Source of the DNA: Polynucleobacter sp. TSB-Sco08W16
Lineage (GTDB): Bacteria; Pseudomonadota; Gammaproteobacteria; Burkholderiales; Burkholderiaceae
Direction: 5' to 3'
Assembly (NCBI RefSeq): GCF_018687455.1
Contig: NZ_CP061291.1
Location: 1,612,001 to 1,676,000 of the forward strand
DNA: 64,000 nt
The position numbers and the translations under genes are program-made. Under the pieces are notes generated by a model. It saw nothing but the letters and a program-made list of their open reading frames with translations, did no database searches and had not been told where the DNA came from. This document shows positions 43,256-51,862 of this stretch, in pieces (the first letter of the stretch is position 1; every line of letters begins with the position of its first letter).

Positions 43256-43871
43256 TAATAAATAATTTTGGTACGCGCAGATCCCAATAAATTGCGGCTG
43301 CGCGTAATCCAAAGATTGCCAGCATGCACAGCACTGAACCTTGAATCGCATATTGCGGAGCGAAGTTTAGGATCAATACATAGGCGCAACATCCTAACGT
43401 TACTGGAATCGCATACAGCTCATGCGACATGATGAGTGTTTTTCTGCCAGCCAAAATATCACGAATCAGGCCGCCACCAATCGCCGTAATCACACCGAGG
43501 ATGACTGGGGCTACGGGCAAACCAAAATCCATACCCCATGCTTTATCTGCACCCTGAATTCCAAATAGCGCTGCCCCAAACCCATCGATGTAGAGCATCC
43601 ATCGATAAATTTGAGGTTGAGTAAAAAAGGATTCGGCAACAAAGGTCAATACACTCGCAGCCAATGCAAGCCAGACGTAAATTTGGTTCTCTGACCAAAA
43701 AACAGGTGCCTGCAAAATAATGTCACGAATGGTTCCCCCGCCAATTGCAGTAATGAGGCCAAGAACCAATACGCCAAAGAGATCGACTCCACGATCGGCA
43801 ATCGCCAGAACGCCCGTAACAGCAAACGCCATTGTTGCGATCACACCAATCCAAAATTGAATCTGTTCCAT
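43242..43871 (-). CDS. UPF0126/TRIC-family membrane protein (YadS-like)
   Basis: 209 aa with about seven helices arranged as two repeats. Each repeat carries a glycine-rich motif: LITAIGGGTIRDIIL (~40-54) and VITAIGGGLIRDILAGRK (~128-145). These proteins relate to trimeric intracellular cation channels; some bacterial members are linked to glycine transport. The substrate here is open. Convergent overlap of 14 bases with the GGT-like gene. Confidence 0.88.
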   Translation of the reverse strand: MEQIQFWIGVIATMAFAVTGVLAIADRGVDLFGVLVLGLITAIGGGTIRDIILQAPVFWSENQIYVWLALAASVLTFVAESFFTQPQIYRWMLYIDGFGAALFGIQGADKAWGMDFGLPVAPVILGVITAIGGGLIRDILAGRKTLIMSHELYAIPVTLGCCAYVLILNFAPQYAIQGSVLCMLAIFGLRAAAIYWDLRVPKLFITKTR

Positions 43872-43960
43872 AGCAATTAGTCTAAAGCACTTTGTCCAAA
43901 CTCAACCTAAACTATTCATCATCAATATACTAATCAATACCAGCTCATTAAGAGATTGAT

Positions 43961-44653
43961 ATGAATGCAATTAAACCTAAGTTATATAGTTTTTGGCGCA
44001 GCTCTGCAGCCTTTAGAGTTCGTATTGCCCTCAATCTCAAAGGCATAGACTATGAAGTAATCCCCGTCCATTTAAATAAAAATGGCGGCGATCAACTTTC
44101 AGAGGCATACACCAACAAGAATCCCAATCGCCTAGTACCGCTATTCGATGATGGAAAAACTCATATTCATCAATCATTGGCCATCATTGAGTACTTAGAA
44201 GAAATGCAGCCCAATCCGTCGCTACTCCCTATCTCACCTATTGATCGTGCGTGGGTACGCGCTCTTGCTTTAGATATCGCTAGCGATATTCACCCTATCG
44301 ATAATTTAAGAGTCTTGCGCTACTTAATAAAACAACTGGGAATTAGTGTAGAAGCAAAAGACACTTGGTATCAACATTGGATAACAGTTGGCTTAGCTAG
44401 CTTAGAAAAGCGCCTCAGTAGCGACAGACGTGTGGGTCGCTTTGCCTATGGTGATCAACCGGGTCTCGTTGATATTTGCTTAGTACCGCAACTATTTAAT
44501 GCCCTAGCCAGCAAAATAGATTTAAGTCCTTATCCAACACTCGTGCGCATCTTAAATGAATGCATGGGGCTTCCTGCTTTTATCAGCGCCTCCTGGGAAA
44601 AGCAAATAGATGCGGAAGGATTAAATCCCGCTATTCCACCACAGGCAAAATGA
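43961..44653 (+). CDS. maiA: Maleylacetoacetate isomerase (zeta-class glutathione transferase)
   Basis: 230 aa. The glutathione-binding motif of zeta GSTs, SSAAFRVRIALNLKG (~14-28; usual form SSCSWRVRIAL), is present with Ala and Phe in place of Cys and Trp. NPNRLVPLF and HQSLAIIEYLEEMQP follow, and VDICLVPQLFNA lies in the C-domain. It would isomerise maleylacetoacetate or maleylpyruvate to the fumaryl form. No other tyrosine or gentisate genes are adjacent. The altered SSAA motif makes the exact substrate less certain. Overlaps the convergent AEC gene by 33 bases. Confidence 0.8.
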   Translation: MNAIKPKLYSFWRSSAAFRVRIALNLKGIDYEVIPVHLNKNGGDQLSEAYTNKNPNRLVPLFDDGKTHIHQSLAIIEYLEEMQPNPSLLPISPIDRAWVRALALDIASDIHPIDNLRVLRYLIKQLGISVEAKDTWYQHWITVGLASLEKRLSSDRRVGRFAYGDQPGLVDICLVPQLFNALASKIDLSPYPTLVRILNECMGLPAFISASWEKQIDAEGLNPAIPPQAK

Positions 44654-45550
44654 CAGGGTAAGCAAGGAACCCACCGTGGTAATCAATACCACCCGAGAAA
44701 TAATGCTGCCATCTGCTTTGTAATACTGGGCTAACATAAACGGTCCTGTCCCCGTTGGTAATGCACTCAAAATGACAATCGCATTTAACCAAAGTGTGGG
44801 TAATTTCAAAATCGGCCCAGCAATTACCCATGCAATGATGGGTTGAATAATGAGTTTAGCAATACTAATACCCCATGCTTGACTGGATACTGCTTTACTT
44901 TTTTGTAGCAAAAATAATCCGATCGATACTAAAGCGCAAGGAGTCGCAGCTGCAGCTAAAAATGAAATAATTTGTGCGATAGGGTCATACATTGCTACGT
45001 TGCAAGACGCCCACAGTAAGCCGGCAACTGGCGCAATCAAGAGTGGATTACTACAAAGCGATCTCAGTACACTCAAAATAACATCATGGGACTTTTTATG
45101 AGACAAGATCCCAATCTCAATTAATACTGTAGCCAACGCAAACATCACAAAAACAATGAAAGTCGCAATGATGGCGGGCGCCAATCCATCTTGCCCCAAA
45201 GCTAGCGCACAAAGGGGGATGCCCATATAGCCCGTATTTGAATAGGAGGCGCTGAGGCCATTAAAGCTCGCTGCCGCTAAGTCCCCACTTCTCCAATAGC
45301 TAGCACCAAGCACTAAAACAAAAACAATCAGACAACTTAAGAAGAAAGCAGTGATGAATTCTAGTTGCCAAAGTGTTTGCCATCCACTATTGGCTGCAAA
45401 ATTAAAAAGTTGGGCTGGTAAGGCCAGCCAAACTACGAAGCGATTTAGCTCAATCGATGCACTCTCGCCTAATTTGCCTGCGCGACCACAGACATACCCA
45501 ATCAGTATGAGTGCAAATACAGGTAGGACTACATTAAATACGTAGAGCAA
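44621..45550 (-). CDS. AEC-family transporter (auxin efflux carrier-type)
   Basis: 309 aa, about ten hydrophobic helices in two halves: VFALILIGYVCGRAGKLGESASIELNRFVVWLALPAQLFNFAA at the start and PIIAWVIAGPILKLP with ALPTGTGPFMLAQYY at the end, both typical of AEC permeases. Members carry malate or malonate or act as proton-coupled organic acid carriers; substrate not determined. It is 12 bases downstream of the gamma carbonic anhydrase gene and probably co-transcribed. Confidence 0.88.
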   Translation of the reverse strand: MLYVFNVVLPVFALILIGYVCGRAGKLGESASIELNRFVVWLALPAQLFNFAANSGWQTLWQLEFITAFFLSCLIVFVLVLGASYWRSGDLAAASFNGLSASYSNTGYMGIPLCALALGQDGLAPAIIATFIVFVMFALATVLIEIGILSHKKSHDVILSVLRSLCSNPLLIAPVAGLLWASCNVAMYDPIAQIISFLAAAATPCALVSIGLFLLQKSKAVSSQAWGISIAKLIIQPIIAWVIAGPILKLPTLWLNAIVILSALPTGTGPFMLAQYYKADGSIISRVVLITTVGSLLTLSFCLWWNSGI

Positions 45551-45562
45551 TTGATTTAAATC

Positions 45563-46087
45563 TTAAGAGATCTTCTTCAAAGTTTTGATATAGCGCTGAG
45601 CATTTTTTACGTAGCGCCCAGCAATCGCACCGATACTATTGATTTGCTCCGGACTTAACTCTTTAACTGCCTTAGCAGGCGAGCCAATAATCATTGAGCC
45701 ATCAGGAAATTCTTTTCCTTCGGTGATGAGTGCACCAGCCCCAACTAAGCAATGCTTACCAATCTTGGCACCATTCAAAATCACTGCGCCGATGCCAACT
45801 AAGCTACCGTCGCCAATATGGCAACCATGCAACATGACTTGGTGACCAACAGTCACACCCTTACCAATGATGAGCTCATAACCAGGATCGGTATGCAGAA
45901 CAGATGCATCTTGCACGTTACTGCCCTCACCAATTTGAATCAGGTCGTTATCGCCACGGATAACAACTTTGGGCCAAATATTGGCATCCTTTTGGAGCTC
46001 TACTTTACCAATCACTTCTGCACTTTCAGCAACCCAAGCGCCCTCAGCAAGTTGAGGGACATTTCCATCTAGTTCAAATATGGCCAT
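45563..46087 (-). CDS. Gamma-carbonic anhydrase-family protein (YrdA/PaaY-like)
   Basis: 174 aa left-handed beta-helix (hexapeptide repeat) protein. VIRGDNDLIQIGEGSNVQDASVLHTDPGYELIIGKGVTVGHQVMLHGCHIGDGSLVGIGAVILNGAKIG carries the repeat and the metal-binding His residues (HTD, GHQVMLHG). Members are zinc/iron carbonic anhydrases or thioesterases; activity is not proven. First gene of a two-gene unit with the AEC transporter. Confidence 0.9.
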   Translation of the reverse strand: MAIFELDGNVPQLAEGAWVAESAEVIGKVELQKDANIWPKVVIRGDNDLIQIGEGSNVQDASVLHTDPGYELIIGKGVTVGHQVMLHGCHIGDGSLVGIGAVILNGAKIGKHCLVGAGALITEGKEFPDGSMIIGSPAKAVKELSPEQINSIGAIAGRYVKNAQRYIKTLKKIS

Positions 46088-46190
46088 AAATTTATTATCA
46101 ATTCTCTAGGGTCATCCCTAATCACATAGAGATATCATTATTCCAATGTCCTAGTTTATGATAGTTCCACATACATATAAGGGAGAACCC

Positions 46191-46553
46191 ATGAAGAAAG
46201 TCCTCGTAGTTTTAGCCGCTCTTGCAGCATTTTCTGGCCTAGCGCAGGCACAAGAATCCGTCAAAGTTCTCAGCACACAAGAGCTCGTCAATGTTTGCAA
46301 GCTTCCAGCCAGCCCAGAATCACGTAGCTTCTGTATTGGTTATTCAACTGCAATTTATGACACGTATCTAGCTACACGTCATCCCCAGCGTGCAAAACCA
46401 TTTATTTGTGTAAAACAGCCAGCTCCAGGTCGTGATGAAGTTATTGCTGATTTTGTCAAGTTTGGCCAATCCAACCAACAAGTTGCTGATAAACCAGCCT
46501 CAGGTGTTTTCTTGGGCTTCTTGGCCGCACGTTTTCCTTGCGCCAGAAAATAA
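46191..46553 (+). CDS. Small secreted protein with Rap1a/Tai-like domain
   Basis: 120 aa from ATG 46191, which has GGGAGAA 7 bases upstream; a longer frame from 46158 lacks this. Signal peptide MKKVLVVLAALAAFSGLAQAQ. The mature domain has Cys at VNVCKLP, SFCIGY, FICVKQP and a final FPCARK, the four-Cys GY...FPC pattern of Rap1a/Tai immunity-like proteins. No type VI effector or secretion gene is nearby, so an immunity role is not supported by context; many such genes are orphans. Confidence 0.7.
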   Translation: MKKVLVVLAALAAFSGLAQAQESVKVLSTQELVNVCKLPASPESRSFCIGYSTAIYDTYLATRHPQRAKPFICVKQPAPGRDEVIADFVKFGQSNQQVADKPASGVFLGFLAARFPCARK

Positions 46554-46600
46554 TTCAGACAAGCAAATCAATTCAAAATTAATTTAAAGGATCCGTTGAT

Positions 46601-46888
46601 ATGAAAAAAATTATCGCGATTACCGCAGCAATTCTTACAGTAGCTGGCTGCTCAAATATGAGCAATACTGAACAACGTACATTATCTGGCGCAGGTATTG
46701 GTGCAGCAGCTGGCGCTGTTGGTACCGCCATTTTCCATGGCAATCCAATTTGGGGTGCCGTTGGTGGCGCAGCGGTTGGCGCAGCATCTGGCTATGTATA
46801 CGATGCTTACAAAAAAGAGCAGGCATCGGAATACAACGCTGGTTATAACGCTGGCAAGACTAACAAACCTGCAAACGCACCAAACTAA
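46601..46888 (+). CDS. Glycine-zipper lipoprotein
   Basis: 95 aa. Lipoprotein signal with lipobox VAGC (Cys 17). Residues ~30-66 form a glycine-zipper (SGAGIGAAAGAVGTAIFHGNPIWGAVGGAAVGAASGYVYDAYKK), similar to SlyB/YMGG-type outer-membrane lipoproteins. It probably inserts or packs at the outer membrane. It starts 47 bases after the Rap1a-like gene and ends with a clear terminator. Confidence 0.85.
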   Translation: MKKIIAITAAILTVAGCSNMSNTEQRTLSGAGIGAAAGAVGTAIFHGNPIWGAVGGAAVGAASGYVYDAYKKEQASEYNAGYNAGKTNKPANAPN

Positions 46889-46920
46889 TTTAACGCTTTA
46901 AGTATTACAGCATCAAAATG

Positions 46921-46954
46921 CCCAGCTTGTATTAATTTACAAGCTGGGTTTTTA
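46921..46954 (+). terminator. Terminator of the glycine-zipper gene, overlapping the osmC end
   Basis: Perfect 11-bp stem CCCAGCTTGTA/TACAAGCTGGG with a six-base loop and a following T-rich tail. The stop codon of the convergent OsmC gene (TTA on plus, 46932-46934) lies inside the loop, so one sequence serves as terminator and coding end. Confidence 0.9.
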
Positions 46955-47321
46955 TTTGGATGTCACCTGCTAAGGCCTTATGAATCGGGCACTTATTAGC
47001 AATTTCGATTAGACGTACTTTCTCTTCCGCGCTTAAGCTGCCAATTAATTGGATATCACGGGTAAACGTCTCAACATCATCTAGACGCTCAATATCTACC
47101 GTCACAATCGCATTCTCCAAGCTCATCGACTTGCGACCTGCATACATTTTTAATGTCATGCTTGTACATGCAGCCAATGCCGCACCCAGATACTCGTGCG
47201 GAGTAGGGCCAGTTTCTGTGCCGCCATTGCTGGTGTAAGCATCCGATAAGAAATGTAAATCTCCCACGGTCAATTTTTGCTGTAAAGGTCCTTCACCGAA
47301 CTGCGATACCACTTTTTTCAT
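46932..47321 (-). CDS. OsmC-family protein
   Basis: 129 aa OsmC/Ohr-like redox protein. FLSDAYTSNGGTETGPTPHEYLGAALAACTSMTLKMYAGRK (~26-66) with the first redox Cys, then EIANKCPIHKAL with the second Cys (~113). The two-Cys pattern fits thiol peroxidase activity against organic peroxides, in the YhfA/OsmC branch. The final codons run through the stem of the neighbouring terminator. Confidence 0.9.
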   Translation of the reverse strand: MKKVVSQFGEGPLQQKLTVGDLHFLSDAYTSNGGTETGPTPHEYLGAALAACTSMTLKMYAGRKSMSLENAIVTVDIERLDDVETFTRDIQLIGSLSAEEKVRLIEIANKCPIHKALAGDIQIKTQLVN

Positions 47322-47364
47322 GATGTCTCCAATTATCTCAAGTCACTATTTTCTCATTACTCAT

Positions 47365-47778
47365 TCAAACCACAGTAGGCTTACTTACTTTTTCCGCCAC
47401 TGGCAATCCAGCTTTTTTCCACGCACTATAGCCACCCTCCAAATGAGAAACATTAGGAACCCCCATTCTCTGTAAGGTCTCAGTTGCTAAAGCGGATCGC
47501 CAAGCAGAAGCGCAATATAAAACTAAACGCCTACCTTCGCCAAAAATAGGTTTGTAATACGGGCTGTCTGGATCAACCCAAAATTCCAGCATGCCACGTG
47601 GTGCATGTAGCGCGTTTGGAATCATGCCTTCACGCTCAAGCTCGCGAATATCCCGTATATCTACAAATACCGTACTGGGATCAGCCAATAATTTCTGTGC
47701 TTGATCTAAGGGCACCGTTTCAACCTGCGCCATTGCATCATCAATCAGCGCCTGATATCCAATCTTCAATTTCACCAA
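47365..47778 (-). CDS. Rhodanese-like domain protein
   Basis: 137 aa single rhodanese domain. VFVDIRDIRELEREGMIPNALHAPRGMLEFWVDP and the active-site loop LVLYCASAWRSALATETL with Cys then Arg (CASAWR). It carries a persulfide for sulfur transfer; the acceptor is unknown. Its partner could be the OsmC gene 43 bases downstream on the same strand. Confidence 0.9.
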   Translation of the reverse strand: MVKLKIGYQALIDDAMAQVETVPLDQAQKLLADPSTVFVDIRDIRELEREGMIPNALHAPRGMLEFWVDPDSPYYKPIFGEGRRLVLYCASAWRSALATETLQRMGVPNVSHLEGGYSAWKKAGLPVAEKVSKPTVV

Positions 47779-47833
47779 AATCTCCTAAAGTGAAAGCATC
47801 CCAAATCATTGGGCCACCTGCTAACATTCTGCT

Positions 47834-49096
47834 ATGAACTTTACCCCTACAGAACTTGGCGCAAGCATTATTTTTGCAATTGCCGTCCTGCACACCTTTT
47901 GCACAGGTTATTTTGAGTCTTTAGCCAAAAATTCTCCAAGGCATGCCGGTCTTTGGCATCTCTTAGGTGAGGTAGAAATTGTCTTCGGTTTTTGGGCTGC
48001 TGTACTTGTGATCTACATGTCTCTCATAGACAGCCTGGGCTCTGCTAAAGCATATTTAGACCAACGAAACTTTACTGAACCCTTATTTGTTTTTGCCATC
48101 ATGATTGTGGCGGGTAGCAAGCCTATCTTATTTGTTTCCACACAAATCCTACATAAGCTTGCACAAGGACTACAGTTTTTATTACGCACCCGTAGCGCAC
48201 CAACGCTTTATTTTTTAACGCTTGGCATTACCCCACTCCTTGGCTCACTCATTACAGAGCCAGCAGCAATGACACTTGCCGCATTTCTGTTGCGCGACCT
48301 AGTCTACCGTCACAAATGCTCGAAGACTTTACTCTTTGGAACTTTGGGTGTTCTTTTCGTCAATATTTCGATTGGCGGCACGCTTACTAATTTTGCTGCG
48401 CCTCCCGTGCTGATGGTTGCCTCTACTTGGCAATGGAGTTCAGCATTCATGTTTTCTAACTTTGGATTGGAATCATGCATTGCTATTTTTATCAATGCCC
48501 TTGCTGCCACTTTGCTGTTTCATCAGCAGTTGATTGAACCCAACACTGCTAATAAAGAAAATAGAATACCGTTCGCCGTAATTTTCATGCACCTCCTCTT
48601 TTTGTTTGGTGTGGTCATATTTGCACACGATCCGATTATTTTTATGTGGTTATTGCTGTTTTTTATTGGTTACACCACCGCCTATCCAAAACATCAAAGC
48701 CCGCTAATTCTCAAAGAAGCTTTACTGGTGGGCTTCTTCTTGGCTGGATTAGTGGTCTTAGGAGGCCTTCAAGGATGGTGGTTACAACCAATCCTTGAGA
48801 TGATGAGTCCTACAGCGGTGTTTTATGGCAGCTTAACGCTCACAGCGATTACCGATAATGCTGCGCTGACGTATTTAGGTTCGCTTGTTACCGGAACCTC
48901 ATTGGATTTCAAACTAGCCTTAGTGGGCGGAGCAGTGGCTGGTGGAGGCCTTACAGTCATTGCTAATGCACCAAATCCTGCTGGCATCGCCATACTCCGC
49001 GGCCATTTTCCTGGCGGCGCTGTGTCAGCTGTCTACCTGCTACTGGCCGCAATACCGCCCACACTGGTTGCGATTGCGGCTTACCGACTCTTATAA
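47834..49096 (+). CDS. Putative Na+/H+ antiporter family membrane protein
   Basis: 420 aa, about eleven hydrophobic helices. It resembles the family named Na_H_antiport_3: AIAVLHTFCTGYFESLAKNSPRHAGLWHLLGEVEIVFGFWA near the start, TEPAAMTLAAFLLRDLVY, GGTLTNFAAPPVLMVA and AITDNAALTYLGSLV. The paired N/D-rich re-entrant motifs are like those of ion transporters of the arsenite/NhaD superfamily. Transport function is family inference only. Single gene between the rhodanese gene (divergent) and miaB. Confidence 0.82.
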   Translation: MNFTPTELGASIIFAIAVLHTFCTGYFESLAKNSPRHAGLWHLLGEVEIVFGFWAAVLVIYMSLIDSLGSAKAYLDQRNFTEPLFVFAIMIVAGSKPILFVSTQILHKLAQGLQFLLRTRSAPTLYFLTLGITPLLGSLITEPAAMTLAAFLLRDLVYRHKCSKTLLFGTLGVLFVNISIGGTLTNFAAPPVLMVASTWQWSSAFMFSNFGLESCIAIFINALAATLLFHQQLIEPNTANKENRIPFAVIFMHLLFLFGVVIFAHDPIIFMWLLLFFIGYTTAYPKHQSPLILKEALLVGFFLAGLVVLGGLQGWWLQPILEMMSPTAVFYGSLTLTAITDNAALTYLGSLVTGTSLDFKLALVGGAVAGGGLTVIANAPNPAGIAILRGHFPGGAVSAVYLLLAAIPPTLVAIAAYRLL

Positions 49097-49163
49097 GAAG
49101 GTCAAACCCGTTCTCACAGTAAAATCTGAGCTTCGCCCCCAGCTATAAACCTGAGAACGGCAT

Positions 49164-50510
49164 ATGAAAAAGCTCTATATCAAAACCTTTGGCTGCCAAA
49201 TGAACGAGTACGACTCGGGCAAGATGGCAGACCTCCTCCATGCTGATGAAGGCATGGTCATGACTGACACTCCCGAAGATGCGGATGTCGTACTCTTAAA
49301 TACGTGCTCGATTCGAGAAAAAGCAGAAGATAAAGTGTTCTCTGATCTGGGTCGCTTACGTGAACTCAAAAAAACGAAGCCTGATCTATTAATTGGAGTT
49401 GGTGGTTGTGTTGCCAGTCAAGAAGGTCAACAAATCGTCAGTCGTGCGCCTTATGTAGATGTGGTGTTTGGTCCACAAACATTACATCGCTTAACAGACC
49501 TCATTGCTCAGCGTCGAAAAACTGGAGTTTCTCAAGTAGACATTTCTTTCCCAGAGATTGAAAAGTTTGATCACCTCCCTGCCTCACGCCAGACCCGTGG
49601 CTCAGCTTATGTTTCGATCATGGAAGGCTGCTCAAAATATTGCAGTTACTGCGTCGTACCTTATACCCGTGGTGAAGAAGTATCTAGGCCATTTGATGAT
49701 GTCCTGACTGAGGTTGCTGGACTTGCCAGCAAGGGCGTCAAAGAAATTGTTCTTCTTGGGCAAAACGTCAATGCCTATCTTGGGAAAATGGGTGGCACCG
49801 AAGAGATTGCTGACTTTGCGCTTCTCATTGAGTACATTGCAGAAATTCCTGGGGTTGAACGCATACGCTTTACAACCAGTCACCCGAAAGAATTTACACA
49901 GCGCTTAATCGATGTTTATGCAAAGGTACCAAAGCTTGTAAGCCATCTTCACTTGCCGGTACAGCATGGGTCAGACGCCATGCTATCGGCGATGAAACGT
50001 GGCTATACAGCGCTTGAGTACAAAAGCATTATTCGCAAGATGCGCGCTGTTCGTCCAGACCTCACCCTCTCTAGCGATTTCATTGTGGGTTTTCCAGGGG
50101 AAACTGATGCGGACTTTGAGAAACTCTTAAAGATGGTTAGAGAACTAGAGTTTGATAATAGCTTTTGCTTTATATTCAGTCCGCGTCCTGGAACGCCAGC
50201 TGCAAACTTAAGTGATGACACGCCCTACGAAGTGAAGCTGAAACGCTTGCAAACATTACTTAGCGTGATTGAAGGACAAGCCAATCACATTAGTCAAAAA
50301 ATGTTAGGTAATACCGAGAAGGTATTGATTGAAGGTTTGGCAAAAGATGGCGTAAACCTGCAAGGGCGCGCTGAAAATAATCGCGTGATTCACTTCAAAG
50401 CACCCGCTCAAAATATTGAGCCTTTCATTGGCAAAATGGCTGATATACAGATTACCGAAGTGCTCAACTACACCCTGAGAGGCGAATTAGTAGGGGCCCA
50501 TGCAAACTAA
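49164..50510 (+). CDS. miaB: tRNA-2-methylthio-N6-dimethylallyladenosine synthase MiaB
   Basis: 448 aa radical-SAM methylthiotransferase that adds the ms2 group to i6A37. The auxiliary cluster Cys are C11, C48 and C82 (KTFGCQMNEYDS, LNTCSIREKAE, GVGGCVASQ). The radical-SAM triad C156-C160-C163 lies in MEGCSKYCSYCVVPYTRG. A C-terminal TRAM domain is present. ATG at 49164 after a short gap. It overlaps ybeY by 11 bases; the phoH (ybeZ) gene usually between them is missing. Confidence 0.98.
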   Translation: MKKLYIKTFGCQMNEYDSGKMADLLHADEGMVMTDTPEDADVVLLNTCSIREKAEDKVFSDLGRLRELKKTKPDLLIGVGGCVASQEGQQIVSRAPYVDVVFGPQTLHRLTDLIAQRRKTGVSQVDISFPEIEKFDHLPASRQTRGSAYVSIMEGCSKYCSYCVVPYTRGEEVSRPFDDVLTEVAGLASKGVKEIVLLGQNVNAYLGKMGGTEEIADFALLIEYIAEIPGVERIRFTTSHPKEFTQRLIDVYAKVPKLVSHLHLPVQHGSDAMLSAMKRGYTALEYKSIIRKMRAVRPDLTLSSDFIVGFPGETDADFEKLLKMVRELEFDNSFCFIFSPRPGTPAANLSDDTPYEVKLKRLQTLLSVIEGQANHISQKMLGNTEKVLIEGLAKDGVNLQGRAENNRVIHFKAPAQNIEPFIGKMADIQITEVLNYTLRGELVGAHAN

Positions 50511-50979
50511 TCCTAGGCCAAGTAACTCCAAGCTCGTTATCGACATTCAGTTTGCAAGCCCTGCAATTGAGTCTACGATCGAAAAGACCGCCTCTAATGT
50601 GCTAATTAGGAAGTGGATTAAATCTACGACTAATAAAGAGGGTCTATTGACACTGCGCTTTGTAAATGCAGCTGAGGGTAAAAAGCTGAACTTTGCATTT
50701 CGCAAAAAAGATTACGCTACCAATGTTTTAACCTTTCCTTATGAGCATTCGAAAGGTTATGTTGTAGCAGATATTATTTTTTGTCTGCCCGTGATTCAGA
50801 AAGAAGCGAAAGCACAAGGCAAGACGTTAAAGGCGCACTTAGCTCATTTAATTATTCATGGCTGCCTGCATGCCCATGGATTCGATCACGAAGTAGAAAA
50901 AGACGCTAAAAAGATGGAGGCTCTAGAAATTGCCCTCCTTAAAAAATTAGGCTTTGCTAACCCCTATCTGTCGCTGTAA
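50500..50979 (+). CDS. ybeY: Endoribonuclease YbeY
   Basis: 159 aa rRNA maturation and ribosome quality-control nuclease. Zinc-binding H-x3-H-x5-H is at H120, H124 and H130 (LIIHGCLHAHGFDHE). KDYATNVLTFPYE in the middle is the usual NVLSFP block. The start lies inside the last codons of miaB, so translation is coupled. Followed by corC after 37 bases. Confidence 0.95.
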   Translation: MQTNPRPSNSKLVIDIQFASPAIESTIEKTASNVLIRKWIKSTTNKEGLLTLRFVNAAEGKKLNFAFRKKDYATNVLTFPYEHSKGYVVADIIFCLPVIQKEAKAQGKTLKAHLAHLIIHGCLHAHGFDHEVEKDAKKMEALEIALLKKLGFANPYLSL

Positions 50980-51016
50980 TTCTTAATCTGACACATTTCT
51001 ACGCTATTCTTGCAAG

Positions 51017-51853
51017 ATGTCTGACCCCAAATCCCTATTAGATCGCTTAGCTGATTTTTTATCTCCTCAACCGACTAGTCCTAGTGAACGTCGTCAAGAG
51101 CTGATTGATACACTCCGCGAGGCCCAAATAGAAGGCCTCATTGATGCCGATGCACTGTCAATGATTGAGGGTGTATTTCAAGTAGGCCAGCTATCTGCAC
51201 GAGATATCTTGGTGCCGCGCGCGCAAATCGATTGGATTGATATCAATCTACCCCTTTCTGAAATTGTAAAAAGCGTCATTGAAGCTGCACATTCTCGCTT
51301 TCCAGTATTTGAAGGAACTCGTGATAACGTCATCGGAATTCTGCTTGCCAAGGATCTACTACGTCACTCCACTGAAAAAGATTTTCAGGTGCGCGACTGG
51401 TTACGCCCAGCAGTGTTTATTCCTGAATCAAAACGTTTAAGCGTTTTATTGCGTGACTTTAAAGACAATCGTAATCACTTAGCTGTAGTGGTTGATGAAT
51501 ACAGCGGAATCGCAGGTATCATCACCATCGAAGATGTTCTGGAGCAAATTGTTGGTGACATTGAGGATGAACACGATATTGATGAAGAGGCGGATAACAT
51601 CATTTCTTTAGATAACGGTGATATTCGCATCAAAGGAATTACTGAACTCGAGCAGTTGAACGACAAGCTTGGCACTCACTTTGCAGTTGAAGACATTGAA
51701 ACAGTTGCCGGTCTCGTAATTCAGCATCTAGGTCGCGTTCCTAAAATGGGCGAGCTCATTGAAATAGAAGGTATTGAATTTGAAGTGCAGCGCGCTGATC
51801 CGCGGCAAATACATATCTTGCTAGCGCGACAAGCATCCAAAAAAGCTGACTAA
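51017..51853 (+). CDS. corC: CBS-domain protein CorC/YbeX
   Basis: 278 aa cytosolic protein linked to magnesium/cobalt homeostasis and ribosome function. Two CBS domains (~70-190): VFQVGQLSARDILVPRAQIDWID, SRFPVFEGTRDNVIGILLAKDLL and LAVVVDEYSGIAGIITIEDVLEQIVGDIEDEHD. A C-terminal CorC/HlyC domain follows (GDIRIKGITELEQLND). Position ybeY-corC-lnt is conserved in proteobacteria. Confidence 0.95.
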   Translation: MSDPKSLLDRLADFLSPQPTSPSERRQELIDTLREAQIEGLIDADALSMIEGVFQVGQLSARDILVPRAQIDWIDINLPLSEIVKSVIEAAHSRFPVFEGTRDNVIGILLAKDLLRHSTEKDFQVRDWLRPAVFIPESKRLSVLLRDFKDNRNHLAVVVDEYSGIAGIITIEDVLEQIVGDIEDEHDIDEEADNIISLDNGDIRIKGITELEQLNDKLGTHFAVEDIETVAGLVIQHLGRVPKMGELIEIEGIEFEVQRADPRQIHILLARQASKKAD

Positions 51854-51862
51854 GGACCCCCT

